From the NCBI GenBank assembly GCA_030606565.1, contig JAUWGE010000003.1, positions 61,673 through 125,672 on the forward strand: a stretch of 64,000 nt of DNA, in the 5' to 3' direction. A program made the translations under genes and the position numbers. The notes under the pieces were generated by a model. That model was not told the DNA's origin, did not search any database, and was given only the letters and a program-made list of their open reading frames with translations. This document shows positions 50,527 to 59,717 of the stretch, piece by piece. Numbering within the stretch: position 1 is the first letter of the stretch; each line of letters begins with the position of its first letter. The stretch is from Candidatus Bipolaricaulota bacterium (GTDB lineage Bacteria > Bipolaricaulota > Bipolaricaulia > UBA7950 > UBA9294).

Positions 50527-50699
50527 AGCCCGGAAAAAAGCGAAGTAGAACCTGAGTGGCCAGCAGCGGGACGGGGTTCAATCTTGGTTCCCAACGGCGT
50601 TTGACTCGATTTCAGTGCAGGCGTATCATGAAGCGTAGTCCAAGAACCACCTGCAGCATGCATAGAAGGAGCAATTCAGGGTGAAGAGCCATGTGTTGG

Positions 50700-51013
50700 C
50701 AACGCTTGTAAATTGACCCTTTTACCGTTTGGTTTTTGACCCACCCCCTGGCTGTCCGTAGTGTACTCGTAGGCGCACTCCCTGGTCCAACTTCCTTCGC
50801 CATACTCAGGATATCGCTTGTTCATTCTTCCTTCATTCGTTGACTCATCCGGTATGACGAGCCGCTGGTGGTCAAGATGTGCGCCCGGCAAGCAAGCCGA
50901 TCCAACAGAGCCGTAGTCAGCTTCTCATCACCCAATACCTGTACCCATTCAGAGAAGGCCAGATTAGAAGATTGCTCGGGGTCAAACCTTGCTTTTTGAT
51001 TTGAACAAGCCAC
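50700..51013 (-). mobile_element. IS21-family remnant: IstB C-terminus plus terminal GGGTCA repeats
   Basis: SSNLAFSEWVQVLGDEKLTTALLDRLACRAHILTTSGSSYRMSQR (IstB C-term) and downstream GGGTCAAAAACCAAACGGTAAAAGGGTCAATTT. Confidence 0.7.
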
Positions 51014-51089
51014 TCATGTTCCACAATACTGATGGTTTGCGGGCCTGGCCTATTCCTTCAACCTGACCGCGGTCCCATAGGCGAGGATC
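50980..51089. repeat. ~110-bp direct repeat copy A (duplicated 3' end of the ybjQ-like gene plus downstream sequence)
   Basis: ggtcaaaccttgc...actcatgttccac...cctattcctt.aacctgaccgcggtcccataggc.aggatc shared with 54006-54111. Confidence 0.85.
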
Positions 51090-51287
51090 GACAAGGACGT
51101 TTCACCTCACACGCTGAGGCACACGTTCGCCACTGACCTCTACCGGGAGACAAGCAAGATTAGGCTAGTTCAAAAGGTACTCGGTCACTCTGACTTATCC
51201 ACAATGATGATTTACACCCACATTCACGACCCGGAGGTGGAGGACGCCCTTAAATCCTTTCGCCAAGCGACGGCGGTAGCAGTATGA
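51090..51287 (+). pseudogene. Tyrosine recombinase/integrase C-terminal fragment
   Basis: [59 protein letters not shown]: HxLRH...LGHS....YTH catalytic motifs, no N-terminal part or start codon. Confidence 0.9.
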
Positions 51288-51302
51288 CCAAAGGATACAA
51301 AC

Positions 51303-51830
51303 TTACATATTCTCAATCTCCCGAATGGCCGCGTTGTACTTTTCTTTGCAACAGGGATCTGAGTCGAGGTCCCGAAGGTAACCCTTCATCGCTTCCTGCA
51401 AGTGTCTCGTTAATTCAATCATGCTGACCGTTAGGACGCCTCGCTTATCTTCTTGCAGATGTTGCCCACTAGTATTTGGGTCCCAACTAATCCCCACTCC
51501 CCCACAAACGGTCAAGTCGTGTGACAAACAGCATCTTGCCCTTTTCCATAGCTTCTCTCTGTTCTTGTAGTATTCGGAAGGGAAGTATTTGCAAAGGGCC
51601 ATGTCGAACTGCTTTTTATTGCCCCCAGGTTCCTTTCTAACCCTCCCGTCCCGAAACAGGCCAATAGCTTGAATAGCGGAAAACGCTAGAAGTCCTGCTG
51701 GGAATCCGAACCATCTGGCGTTCTTGTCCATACTGCCGCACCATTTGATGACCTTTATGAACTCGTCAAACACCGTTTGGAGTTCCGGTCGCTGGTACTC
51801 TATGGTTTCAACATCAGCATTGCTTGGCAT
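51303..51830 (-). CDS. Hypothetical protein
   Basis: 175-aa ORF with SD-like GGAGG upstream; no family recognised. Confidence 0.55.
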   Translation of the reverse strand: MPSNADVETIEYQRPELQTVFDEFIKVIKWCGSMDKNARWFGFPAGLLAFSAIQAIGLFRDGRVRKEPGGNKKQFDMALCKYFPSEYYKNREKLWKRARCCLSHDLTVCGGVGISWDPNTSGQHLQEDKRGVLTVSMIELTRHLQEAMKGYLRDLDSDPCCKEKYNAAIREIENM

Positions 51831-51877
51831 CCGCCGCCTCCTTTCTAAACCTCAATACGATAGCAAGGCGATCCTTG

Positions 51878-52045
51878 TCACTTCTTCTCCTCCCGGTTCA
51901 GGTACTCAAGGATCGCCTCCACTACCAGGTAGTTGATTGAGCGATCTTTCTTCTCTGAAAGCTTCATCACCCGCTGAACAGGCTTTTGATCCATCTTCGA
52001 TTGCGGAATAACAACTGAGATCCGATCGAGGATCTTCTTCGCCAT
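51878..52045 (-). CDS. Small ribbon-helix-helix-like protein
   Basis: MAKKILDRISVVIPQSKMDQKPVQRVMKLSEKKDRSINYLVVEAILEYLNREEKK. Confidence 0.6.
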   Translation of the reverse strand: MAKKILDRISVVIPQSKMDQKPVQRVMKLSEKKDRSINYLVVEAILEYLNREEKK

Positions 52046-52163
52046 GTATCGCACCCCCTTATCACAGACTACCTTAACTGTTACGCGGGGGTACGTCAAT
52101 AAGTTGTCAGCAGGGGAAGCAGTGTCGCCAGCAAGCCGCTGGGACTCGTGTTTGGAACACTGG

Positions 52164-53978
52164 TTACCGCATGAACTTCCGTCCGATTACAAGGACTGTT
52201 AAGGCCATCATGATGCCTCCCAAGACCGCTTCTGCAGCCGCGAGGCCGCTGGGCAATCCCGCCGTAGGCCTTATATCCCCGTAACCCAGAGTGGTAAACG
52301 TGATGACGCTGAAATAGAGGGCGCCCCAAAAGCTGGTTATCGCTCTACCCAAGCCCAAAACACCTGGGGCTTCGAGCACGGAAAACCCTTTGAGAATAAG
52401 CATCGTGTACGCTCCAGCAAACCCTCCAATGATGACGGCCCATGTAATGAAGAGCCGCAATAGGCTTGCCCCATAGGCGGTGGGCCACCTGAGGAAGAGG
52501 CAATCGAAAAACCATGGAAAGAGGACGATTCGGAGTCTTCTTAGTGTCTGATAGGCTTTGTTCCACCATCGCCCCGCAAAAGGGATTCGTCGGGGAGAAA
52601 CTCGCACAAGCCGCTCAAGGTAGTGTGCTGCATCTGCCTTCTCGCGTTCACCCTGTCTCTCAAACGTCACGCGGGCAAAGCTCCAGAATGATCGACTTGT
52701 CTTAACGTCATGCAATCTAACTCCGCATCTCCACCTCACCCACCATAGGAGGATCGTAGGCCTGCGATCACCCAATGAAAGAGCCCCCGCTTGGCAAAGT
52801 GCAAACTCAGTCTTGCCCTTAATCGAAGTACCTCCGAAGTAGACTGTTCGTCGGAGTCTAGTTCTCCGGAAGTAAGCGTCCCCCTCGATCGTGGCGTCCC
52901 TGAAGTAAGCGTTCCCCTCAATCGCGGCGTCCCTGAACTGAGCGTCCCCCTCGATCGTGGCGCGCCTGAAGTCAGCGTCCCCCTCGAGCGTGGCGTCCCA
53001 GAAGTCAGCGTTCCCCTCAATCGCGGCGTCCCAGAAGTCAGCGTCCCCCTCGATCGTGGCGCGCCTGAAGTCAGCGTTCCCCTCAATCGCGGCGTCCCAG
53101 AAGTCAGCGTTCCCCTTGATCGTGGCGTCCCTGAAGTGAGCGTCCCCCTTGATCGTGGCGTGCCCGAAGTAAGCGTACCCCTTGATCGTGGCGGACGAGA
53201 AGTAAGCGTCCCCCCCCAATCGTGGCGTGCCTGAAGTGAGCGCCCCCCTCGAGCGTGGCGCGCCTGAAGTCAGCGTTCCCCTTGATCGCGGCGTCCCTGA
53301 AGTCAGCGTACCCCTTGATCGTGGCGGACGAGAAGTCAGCGTACCCCTTGATCGTGGCGGACGAGAAGTAAGCGTCCCCCCCTCGATCGTGGCGTGCCCG
53401 AAGTAAGCGTACCCCCTGATCGTGGCGTGCCTGAAATGAGCGTTCCCCTCAATGGCGGCGCCCCAGAAGTTAGCGTACCCCTCAATCCTGGCGCCCCAGA
53501 AGTAAGCGTACCCCTCGATCGTGACGCCCGCGAAGTAAGCGTTCCCCTCAATCGTGGCGTCCCTGAAGTAAGCGTTCCCCTTGATCGTGGCGTCCCTGAA
53601 GTCAGCGTACCCCTTGATCGTAGCATCCCGGAAGTGAGCGTCCCCCTTGATCGTGGCGTCCCAGAAGCAAGCGTACCCCTTGATTGTTGCTTCACTACCT
53701 ATGAGATCTCCAGCAATTTCTTTGGGAACGATCAGTTGGCCAGCTTCTCGACTACCGCCACTGGCTACAATACCGGTGGGGAAAAAGTATCCCCGGAAGT
53801 CATATCGCGGGTTTCTCGCTTCCTCGGGTCCGTCCCCATCTATCTGTTCGTAGAACTTCTGCTTAAACCTTCCAATATCCTTCTCCCCCGGCTCATGGAA
53901 GATGCAGTAATCCGATCCGGGCTCAGGCGAGACTCTGCAGTGGTAATCGGGGTTAAGCGCGCTTCGCCATTCGCACAT
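52164..53978 (-). CDS. Pentapeptide_3-type repeat protein fused to a C-terminal two-TM potassium channel pore
   Basis: ~25 repeats of G[DN]AxF[RW]DATI[KE]; pore filter VITFTTLGYGDIRPT between two TM segments; N-terminal Cys/His cluster. Confidence 0.85.
   Translation of the reverse strand: MCEWRSALNPDYHCRVSPEPGSDYCIFHEPGEKDIGRFKQKFYEQIDGDGPEEARNPRYDFRGYFFPTGIVASGGSREAGQLIVPKEIAGDLIGSEATIKGYACFWDATIKGDAHFRDATIKGYADFRDATIKGNAYFRDATIEGNAYFAGVTIEGYAYFWGARIEGYANFWGAAIEGNAHFRHATIRGYAYFGHATIEGGTLTSRPPRSRGTLTSRPPRSRGTLTSGTPRSRGTLTSGAPRSRGALTSGTPRLGGDAYFSSATIKGYAYFGHATIKGDAHFRDATIKGNADFWDAAIEGNADFRRATIEGDADFWDAAIEGNADFWDATLEGDADFRRATIEGDAQFRDAAIEGNAYFRDATIEGDAYFRRTRLRRTVYFGGTSIKGKTEFALCQAGALSLGDRRPTILLWWVRWRCGVRLHDVKTSRSFWSFARVTFERQGEREKADAAHYLERLVRVSPRRIPFAGRWWNKAYQTLRRLRIVLFPWFFDCLFLRWPTAYGASLLRLFITWAVIIGGFAGAYTMLILKGFSVLEAPGVLGLGRAITSFWGALYFSVITFTTLGYGDIRPTAGLPSGLAAAEAVLGGIMMALTVLVIGRKFMR
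52860..53690. repeat. 33-bp tandem repeat array (about 25 units) inside the channel gene
   Basis: Unit such as gcgtccccctcgatcgtggcgtccctgaagtaa repeated in register. Confidence 0.9.
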
Positions 53979-54005
53979 GTTTATTAACGCTACCTAGTTG
54001 TTTGT

Positions 54006-54111
54006 GGTCAAACCTTGCCTGTTGTATTTGAGCAAGGTACTCATGTTCCACCGAGCTGATGGCTCACAAGCCTATTCCTTTAACCTGACCGCGGTCCCAT
54101 AGGCAAGGATC
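54006..54111. repeat. ~106-bp direct repeat copy B (overlaps the 3' end of the intact ybjQ-like gene)
   Basis: See copy A at 50980-51089. Confidence 0.85.
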
Positions 54112-54392
54112 TCGGCAGCGCCGGACATGGTCTGCGAGGTAGTGAATCGCACTCCCACAACGGCGTTCGCGCCAAGGCCTTCTGCCTCCTTCACCATCCG
54201 CTCGATCGCCTGATCGCGTGCCTGGGTGAGCATGCGCGTATAGTCCTTGATCTCGCCCCCGACAATGTTTCGCAGGCCGGCCATGACGTCTCGCCCGAGG
54301 TGGCGGGCACGGATCGTATTCCCACGTACAAGACCAAGCACTTTCTCGATCTTTTGTCCCTCTATGCACTCAGTCGTCACCAGAAGCATCAT
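54072..54392 (-). CDS. YbjQ/UPF0145 family protein
   Basis: GNTIRARHLGRDVMAGLRNIVGGEIKDYTRMLTQARDQAIERMVKEAEGLGANAVVGVRFTTS. Confidence 0.93.
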   Translation of the reverse strand: MMLLVTTECIEGQKIEKVLGLVRGNTIRARHLGRDVMAGLRNIVGGEIKDYTRMLTQARDQAIERMVKEAEGLGANAVVGVRFTTSQTMSGAAEILAYGTAVRLKE

Positions 54393-54585
54393 TTCCCTCC
54401 TTTTTTCGTTCCCAAATCAAACCTAAAACCACGATGATCAACCCGGCCGCTCCGATGAGAATCACCACCTTAAAGAAGATCCCGATCCCCGGTGCGGTGA
54501 CAAGCAGGCGAATCAGAAAATAGGCGACATACCCGCCTAAAAGACTCCCTGCGACGATCATCAGCCAATAGCCAAGTTTAAGCAT
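54370..54585 (-). CDS. Small two-TM membrane protein
   Basis: 71-aa ORF overlapping the ybjQ-like start; two hydrophobic segments. Confidence 0.6.
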   Translation of the reverse strand: MLKLGYWLMIVAGSLLGGYVAYFLIRLLVTAPGIGIFFKVVILIGAAGLIIVVLGLIWERKKEGNDASGDD

Positions 54586-54609
54586 CTTCGTGCCTCCTTA
54601 AAGGAGATC

Positions 54610-57357
54610 TTATAGCTCGCCCCAGTTCTTACCACACGCCACCTTCACTTCCAAAGGAAGGCGAAGTTCCATCACCCCTTCCATCTCCTTTTTGATCCTC
54701 GTCATCGCCTTCTCACAGTCTTTTTCCTTTGCCTCGAAGACCAGCTCATCGTGGATCTGTAGAAGCATCTTCACCTTGAGGACGCCGCCTTCGATCAATC
54801 GATCGATCGCAAGCATGGCAAGCTTGATCAGGTCGGCAGCTCCTCCTTGAATCGGGGTGTTAACAGCGTTACGCCGGTCAAAGTTCCGGCGAGGGACGTT
54901 CCTTGACCTTAAATGCGGAAGCGGCCGGCGACGGCCGAGGAGCGTCTCGGCATAGCCACATTCCGTAGCAACGGCGACCATCCGGTCGATGTACTCCTTT
55001 GCTTTGGGGTAGGAAGAAAAGAAACGGTCGATGTAGGCCTTGGCCTCCGCGCGGGAGATCCCTAACTCACGAGCAAGCCCGTACGGGCTGATCCCGTAGA
55101 TGATCCCAAAGTTGATCCGTTTGGCCGCGTCGCGCAGCTTGGAGGTTACATCCTCCTCGGGAAGGGCAAAGATGCGGCTGGCGGTCATACGATGGAGGTC
55201 CTTCCCTGTTTTAAACGTCTCGATCAGGGCCTCATCTTCCGATAGATGAGCGAGAAGGCGAAGCTCAATCTGCGAGTAGTCGGCCCCGATCAAAAGCAAG
55301 CCTTGCGGGGCGACGAAGGCGCGACGGATCCGCTCCCCGACCTCCGTACGAATAGGGATGTTCTGTAAGTTGGGGTCAGAGGAGGAGAGCCGGCCCGTGG
55401 CAGTGGAGGTTTGATGAAACGATGTGTGGATCCGGCCAGTTTCCGGATTTATCGCCTCCGGCAACCGTTCGATGTAGGTGTTTAAAAGCTTCTCAAGTTC
55501 CCGGTATTCGATCAGCTTCCCCGGCAGAGGGTGCTGTACTGCCAACTCGGAGAGGACACGGGCGCTCGTAGAGGGGCCGGTCTTGGTGCGCTCGATCACA
55601 GGCAGGCCAAGGCGGTCAAACAGGATAGTAGCCACTTGCTTGGGAGAGCTCGGATTGAACGACTCACCCGCGATCTCGTATAAGTCCTCCTTGATAATAT
55701 TCAATTGTTCCCGAAGATCCACCCCTTGTGAAGCGAGGATCGCGCGATCGATAAGGATTCCGTTCTGTTCCATCCGGGCCAGCACTGGGACGAGGGGAAC
55801 CTCCACCTCGCGGAAGAGCTTTGTCGCGTTGACCCGCTCCAGCGCTTCCTCAAGCGGTCGTTTAGCGCGAAAGACGATCTCAGCATCCTCGGCTGCGTAG
55901 AAGCTCGCCTTGTCTAAAGGAACAGCGGCGATCTGTCCGTTCTTACCAGCAAGCTCGCTGTAGGAGAGTATGTCGTAACCTAAATAGACCCTGGCAATCT
56001 CCTCCAGGTTGTGGCGCCGCTCCTGCGGACGGGCAAGGTGAGAGGCGATCATGGCATCAAAGGAAATCCCACGCGGATGTAGTCCGTACCGCCTGAGAAT
56101 AACAAGGTCATACTTAAGGTTCTGCCCGAGAATCCGTGGGGTCTCTTCCTCAATCAGGGGTCGCAGTACATCCATAACCTCGTCTAACGCGAGTTGAGCG
56201 GGAACCCCGAGGTAGTCGTGACCGACCGGGATGTAGTAACCCTCATACGATCGAGGAGAAAGAGCAATGCCAACTATTTCAGCCCGCATCGGGTCGCGAC
56301 TCGTCGTCTCCAAATCAAGTGAGAATTCCTCCCCTTTGGCGATCTCCGTCACTAGGCGGTCGAGTTCACTTTTTTTGAGAATCGTTTTATAGGTAGCTTT
56401 TCTCTCATCCTTTGGCACTTTTTTAGAAGCGGTCGTTTCTTTAAACCCAAGCTCGTTTAGTACAGAATGGAACTCAAGCTCGCTTAGAAGTTGGGCCAAC
56501 CCCTGAAGATCAACTTTGCCCAGGCGACAGTCCTCAGGGATCTTCCCCACAGAAACGTCCTTCTTAAGAGTGATCAACCGGCGGGCAAGAAGGGCGTCAG
56601 CGGTATGGGTCTTGAGGTTCTCCCGTACGCGTGCGTTTTTCACCTGCTCGATGTTCTGCATGATCGCATCAAGGGAGCCAAACTGTGCGAGAAGACGGGA
56701 GGCGGTCTTCGGACCGACGGAAGGGACCCCAGGGATGTTGTCCGAGGTGTCACCGACAAGAGACAAAAGATCAACGAGCCCCTCCGGTGTAACCCCGAAC
56801 TTATTACGCACCTTCTCTTTATCGAGGATTTCACCTTCACTATTCGGTCGATGGCCGGTCGGTTGGATGAGGGCTACTCGCTCGTTCACAAGCTGCGCTA
56901 GGTCCTTGTCCGAGGTGGCGATCAACACTGTCAACCCCTTCTCTGCTGCGCGGCGGGTGATACTGGCCAGGATGTCGTCGGCCTCTATTCCCTCTTCTGA
57001 TACGAAGGGCACCCCGAGCCGCTTGAGAATCCCTTGGATCAGCGGAAATTGCGAGGCGAGCTCCTCTGGCATCTCCTTGCGAGTCGCTTTGTACTCCGGA
57101 TAGAGCTCGTGGCGGAAGGTCTTCCCCCCAGCATCGAAGACGACGGCAACATAGGCAGAAGGGAATGAGCGCATGATCTTAAGCAAAGCCCGCCAGAAGC
57201 CGTAGACCGCGTTCACAGGCCGGCCATCGCGTGTGGAGAGCTCGCGGATGGCGTAAAAGGAGCGGTAGGCGAGCGAGTGCCCATCAAAGAGCAAAAGCCT
57301 CTTTTCGTCGGGCTCCTCCGGCAAGTTGAGAAGTTCTTTATAGGTAGGCACGTTCAT
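54610..57357 (-). CDS. polA: DNA polymerase I (5'-3' exonuclease, 3'-5' exonuclease fold, polymerase)
   Basis: LLLFDGHSLAYRSFYA; FSLDLETTSRDPM; GADYSQIELRLLAHLS; KRINFGIIYGIS; LLQIHDELVFEA. Confidence 0.98.
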   Translation of the reverse strand: MNVPTYKELLNLPEEPDEKRLLLFDGHSLAYRSFYAIRELSTRDGRPVNAVYGFWRALLKIMRSFPSAYVAVVFDAGGKTFRHELYPEYKATRKEMPEELASQFPLIQGILKRLGVPFVSEEGIEADDILASITRRAAEKGLTVLIATSDKDLAQLVNERVALIQPTGHRPNSEGEILDKEKVRNKFGVTPEGLVDLLSLVGDTSDNIPGVPSVGPKTASRLLAQFGSLDAIMQNIEQVKNARVRENLKTHTADALLARRLITLKKDVSVGKIPEDCRLGKVDLQGLAQLLSELEFHSVLNELGFKETTASKKVPKDERKATYKTILKKSELDRLVTEIAKGEEFSLDLETTSRDPMRAEIVGIALSPRSYEGYYIPVGHDYLGVPAQLALDEVMDVLRPLIEEETPRILGQNLKYDLVILRRYGLHPRGISFDAMIASHLARPQERRHNLEEIARVYLGYDILSYSELAGKNGQIAAVPLDKASFYAAEDAEIVFRAKRPLEEALERVNATKLFREVEVPLVPVLARMEQNGILIDRAILASQGVDLREQLNIIKEDLYEIAGESFNPSSPKQVATILFDRLGLPVIERTKTGPSTSARVLSELAVQHPLPGKLIEYRELEKLLNTYIERLPEAINPETGRIHTSFHQTSTATGRLSSSDPNLQNIPIRTEVGERIRRAFVAPQGLLLIGADYSQIELRLLAHLSEDEALIETFKTGKDLHRMTASRIFALPEEDVTSKLRDAAKRINFGIIYGISPYGLARELGISRAEAKAYIDRFFSSYPKAKEYIDRMVAVATECGYAETLLGRRRPLPHLRSRNVPRRNFDRRNAVNTPIQGGAADLIKLAMLAIDRLIEGGVLKVKMLLQIHDELVFEAKEKDCEKAMTRIKKEMEGVMELRLPLEVKVACGKNWGEL

Positions 57358-57844
57358 CCTTGTCTATCCCTTGCAGGTCGAGCATGTAACAAAGCGCAAG
57401 GGCAAGCCCGTCAGCGACGTCATCCGGTTGAGGAATCTCATTAAGGTGAAGGAGTTGTTTCACCATCGCCTGCACCTGCCCCTTGCTTGCCTTTCCGTAG
57501 CCGGTGATGCGTTTCTTTACCTGAAGAGGGGTATAGCCACGCACCGGGATGCCTACCGTGGCCATAAGGAGCGCCCCACGCGCTTCCGCGGTGAGCATTG
57601 CCGTGCGGGCGTTCCTCGCCAGGAAGACCTCCTCGATTGCCACTCCATATGGATGATAGGTCGAAATCAGGGCACACGCCTCCTCGTAGATCTCCCGCAG
57701 CCGCTGCGCTCGAGGTATTCCCTTCGTGGTCTCAATAATCCCCCCGGAGATCACCTCCCAGCCATCAGAAAGCGCGTGCACGACCCCATAGCCGGTAACA
57801 GCAAGGCCGGGGTCAAATCCAAGGGTAATCGCTCCACCCTTCAC
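57338..57844 (-). CDS. ruvC: Holliday junction endonuclease RuvC
   Basis: LGFDPGLAVTGYGVV; VAIEEVFLARNARTA; DDVADGLALALCY. Confidence 0.96.
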   Translation of the reverse strand: MKGGAITLGFDPGLAVTGYGVVHALSDGWEVISGGIIETTKGIPRAQRLREIYEEACALISTYHPYGVAIEEVFLARNARTAMLTAEARGALLMATVGIPVRGYTPLQVKKRITGYGKASKGQVQAMVKQLLHLNEIPQPDDVADGLALALCYMLDLQGIDKDERAYL

Positions 57845-58305
57845 TTCAAGAAATCCCGCAGCTTGCGATGCTCTTCATCCGCGTCACGGCAGGTGTGGTC
57901 AGGATGCTCGTTTAGATTGACACCGCAAACCGGACACAGCCCGCGACAATCGGGCCGACAGAGCGGATGCGGGTCGAGCGAGGCAAGGATAAACCCCACG
58001 ATCTGCGGAGAAAGGCCGAGGATATCCACCCCAGCAGAAATGGAAACCTCGAACACCTCTTTAAGATCCACCTGCGAATGCACCGGAGTGAGGCAACGAC
58101 GACACGGTCGCTCGATCACGGTCTTGATCTGTGTGTCGAAGTAAAGGGTGCCAAGCTGGGCGAACGCCTTCCCACTTACAACAATATCCTCCAGGAAGCG
58201 AACATCCTCAGACAATGACGCCGTTTCCTCCACGATCAGTCGAAGGTTTACAGGAAATCTCTTTCCAGGGTTGTTGAGAAACTTGACCACGTTAAGGTTC
58301 ATCAT
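57841..58305 (-). CDS. DUF177/YceD family protein
   Basis: PCRRCLTPVHSQVDLKEVFEV; CRPDCRGLCPVCGVNLNE. Confidence 0.88.
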   Translation of the reverse strand: MMNLNVVKFLNNPGKRFPVNLRLIVEETASLSEDVRFLEDIVVSGKAFAQLGTLYFDTQIKTVIERPCRRCLTPVHSQVDLKEVFEVSISAGVDILGLSPQIVGFILASLDPHPLCRPDCRGLCPVCGVNLNEHPDHTCRDADEEHRKLRDFLK

Positions 58306-59125
58306 TTCGTAGACGGCGTGCGACATCCGCCGTCCTCCTCCCCTCCTTAACATCATGAACTCGGATAATATCCGCTCCGTTGATCACTGCCACAGCGTTT
58401 GCCGCAATCGTTCCCTCCAGTCGCTCACCTACCGGGAGATCAAGGATTTCGCCGAGGAACGACTTGCGCGAAAGACCGATCAAAACTGGCACGTCAAGGT
58501 CGGTGAACCTGAAAAGCCCACGCAGGATGGCGAGGTTATGCTCTAATCTCTTTCCAAAACCAATCCCCGGGTCGATAATAATCCGCTCGCGGGGGATTCC
58601 CGAATCGAGCGCTGCCTCAATCCGCTCAGCGAAAAAGGATTTTATCTCCTCGACCGGGTCGGCGTAAACAGGGTTATCCTGCATCGTCTCCGGCGTTCCC
58701 AACATGTGCATCAACACCACGAACACTCCACCCCCAGCAATTATGCCAGCCATCTCAGGATCGAAGCGAAGAGCGCTGATGTCGTTCACGATCGACGCCC
58801 CGCACGCGATCGCCTCTTTGGCTACCGATGCTCTGGTTGTGTCAACAGAAAGGAGAACATCACTTCGATTGCGGACCCCCTCGATCACTGGCATAACTCG
58901 CTCCAGTTCTTCAATGGATGAAAGGGATTTTGCACCTGGCCGGCTCGACTCACCGCCGACATCAATTATATCAGCCCCCTCCTTTTCCATCTGGAGGGCA
59001 CGCTCAATAGCGTCAGTTGGCGTGAGATACCTTCCGCCATCATAGAAGGAATCTGGGGTGACGTTTAACGCCCCCATCACCAACACCCGGTCCCTCTCTT
59101 TCACCCAGTTTGCTAGTCGTCTCAT
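58292..59125 (-). CDS. folP: Dihydropteroate synthase
   Basis: VMGALNVTPDSFYDGGRY; DVGGESSRPGA; IIIDPGIGFGKRLEHNLAIL. Confidence 0.96.
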   Translation of the reverse strand: MRRLANWVKERDRVLVMGALNVTPDSFYDGGRYLTPTDAIERALQMEKEGADIIDVGGESSRPGAKSLSSIEELERVMPVIEGVRNRSDVLLSVDTTRASVAKEAIACGASIVNDISALRFDPEMAGIIAGGGVFVVLMHMLGTPETMQDNPVYADPVEEIKSFFAERIEAALDSGIPRERIIIDPGIGFGKRLEHNLAILRGLFRFTDLDVPVLIGLSRKSFLGEILDLPVGERLEGTIAANAVAVINGADIIRVHDVKEGRRTADVARRLRNDEP

Positions 59126-59225
59126 CTTCCGAAATCCAAGTATACCACAGGGCGGCGGATGGTGACGGCGTTTGACGGCACAGCCAACGCTCACTACAAT
59201 CCCTTGCAAGAGAGCAAAAGGGGTG

Positions 59226-59711
59226 ATGACAATCGTTAGGGTATTGTTGATAACAACCATTGAGTCGTTAGGGCACATCGGTGAAGTAGTGGACGTAGCC
59301 GATGGATATGCGCGAAATTACCTGTTCCCCCGTGGGCTCGCCACGAAGCCGACACAGCACAACATCGCCAGTTATGGAAAGCCGAAGGCAGCTCACGAAA
59401 CACAGCTTCAAGAACGGGAGGAAAAAGCACTCCGCCTACGTGACACGCTTGCCGATCGCACGCTCGTCTTCACGCGCAAGGCACACGACGACGATCGTCT
59501 CTACGGATCGGTGCGAGTGGAGGATATCGCCTCACAGATCGAGGAAGAACTAGGCGAGCACATTGAGCCTTCACGGGTGCAGCTAGAACAGCCAATCGAG
59601 ACGCTCGGCCCACATGCAGTGACGATCAACCTGTACAAGGATATCGCTGTGGAGCTCCGCATCCGCATCGATAATGAGACTGGCCTCGAGGGGGCTAACA
59701 AGGAGGAGTAA
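59226..59711 (+). CDS. rplI: 50S ribosomal protein L9
   Basis: VRVLLITTIESLGHIGEVVDVADGYARNYLFPRGLA. Confidence 0.95.
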   Translation: MTIVRVLLITTIESLGHIGEVVDVADGYARNYLFPRGLATKPTQHNIASYGKPKAAHETQLQEREEKALRLRDTLADRTLVFTRKAHDDDRLYGSVRVEDIASQIEEELGEHIEPSRVQLEQPIETLGPHAVTINLYKDIAVELRIRIDNETGLEGANKEE

Positions 59712-59717
59712 CCCGCA

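Noticed and set aside
52860-53690. CRISPR-like array
   Set aside because: Units are contiguous 33-bp coding repeats with no unique spacers; they translate as a pentapeptide-type solenoid.
52791-53987. Plus-strand ORFs EVSVPLDRGVP… (147 and 197 aa)
   Set aside because: Antisense by-products of the repeat array; no start context and no family resemblance.
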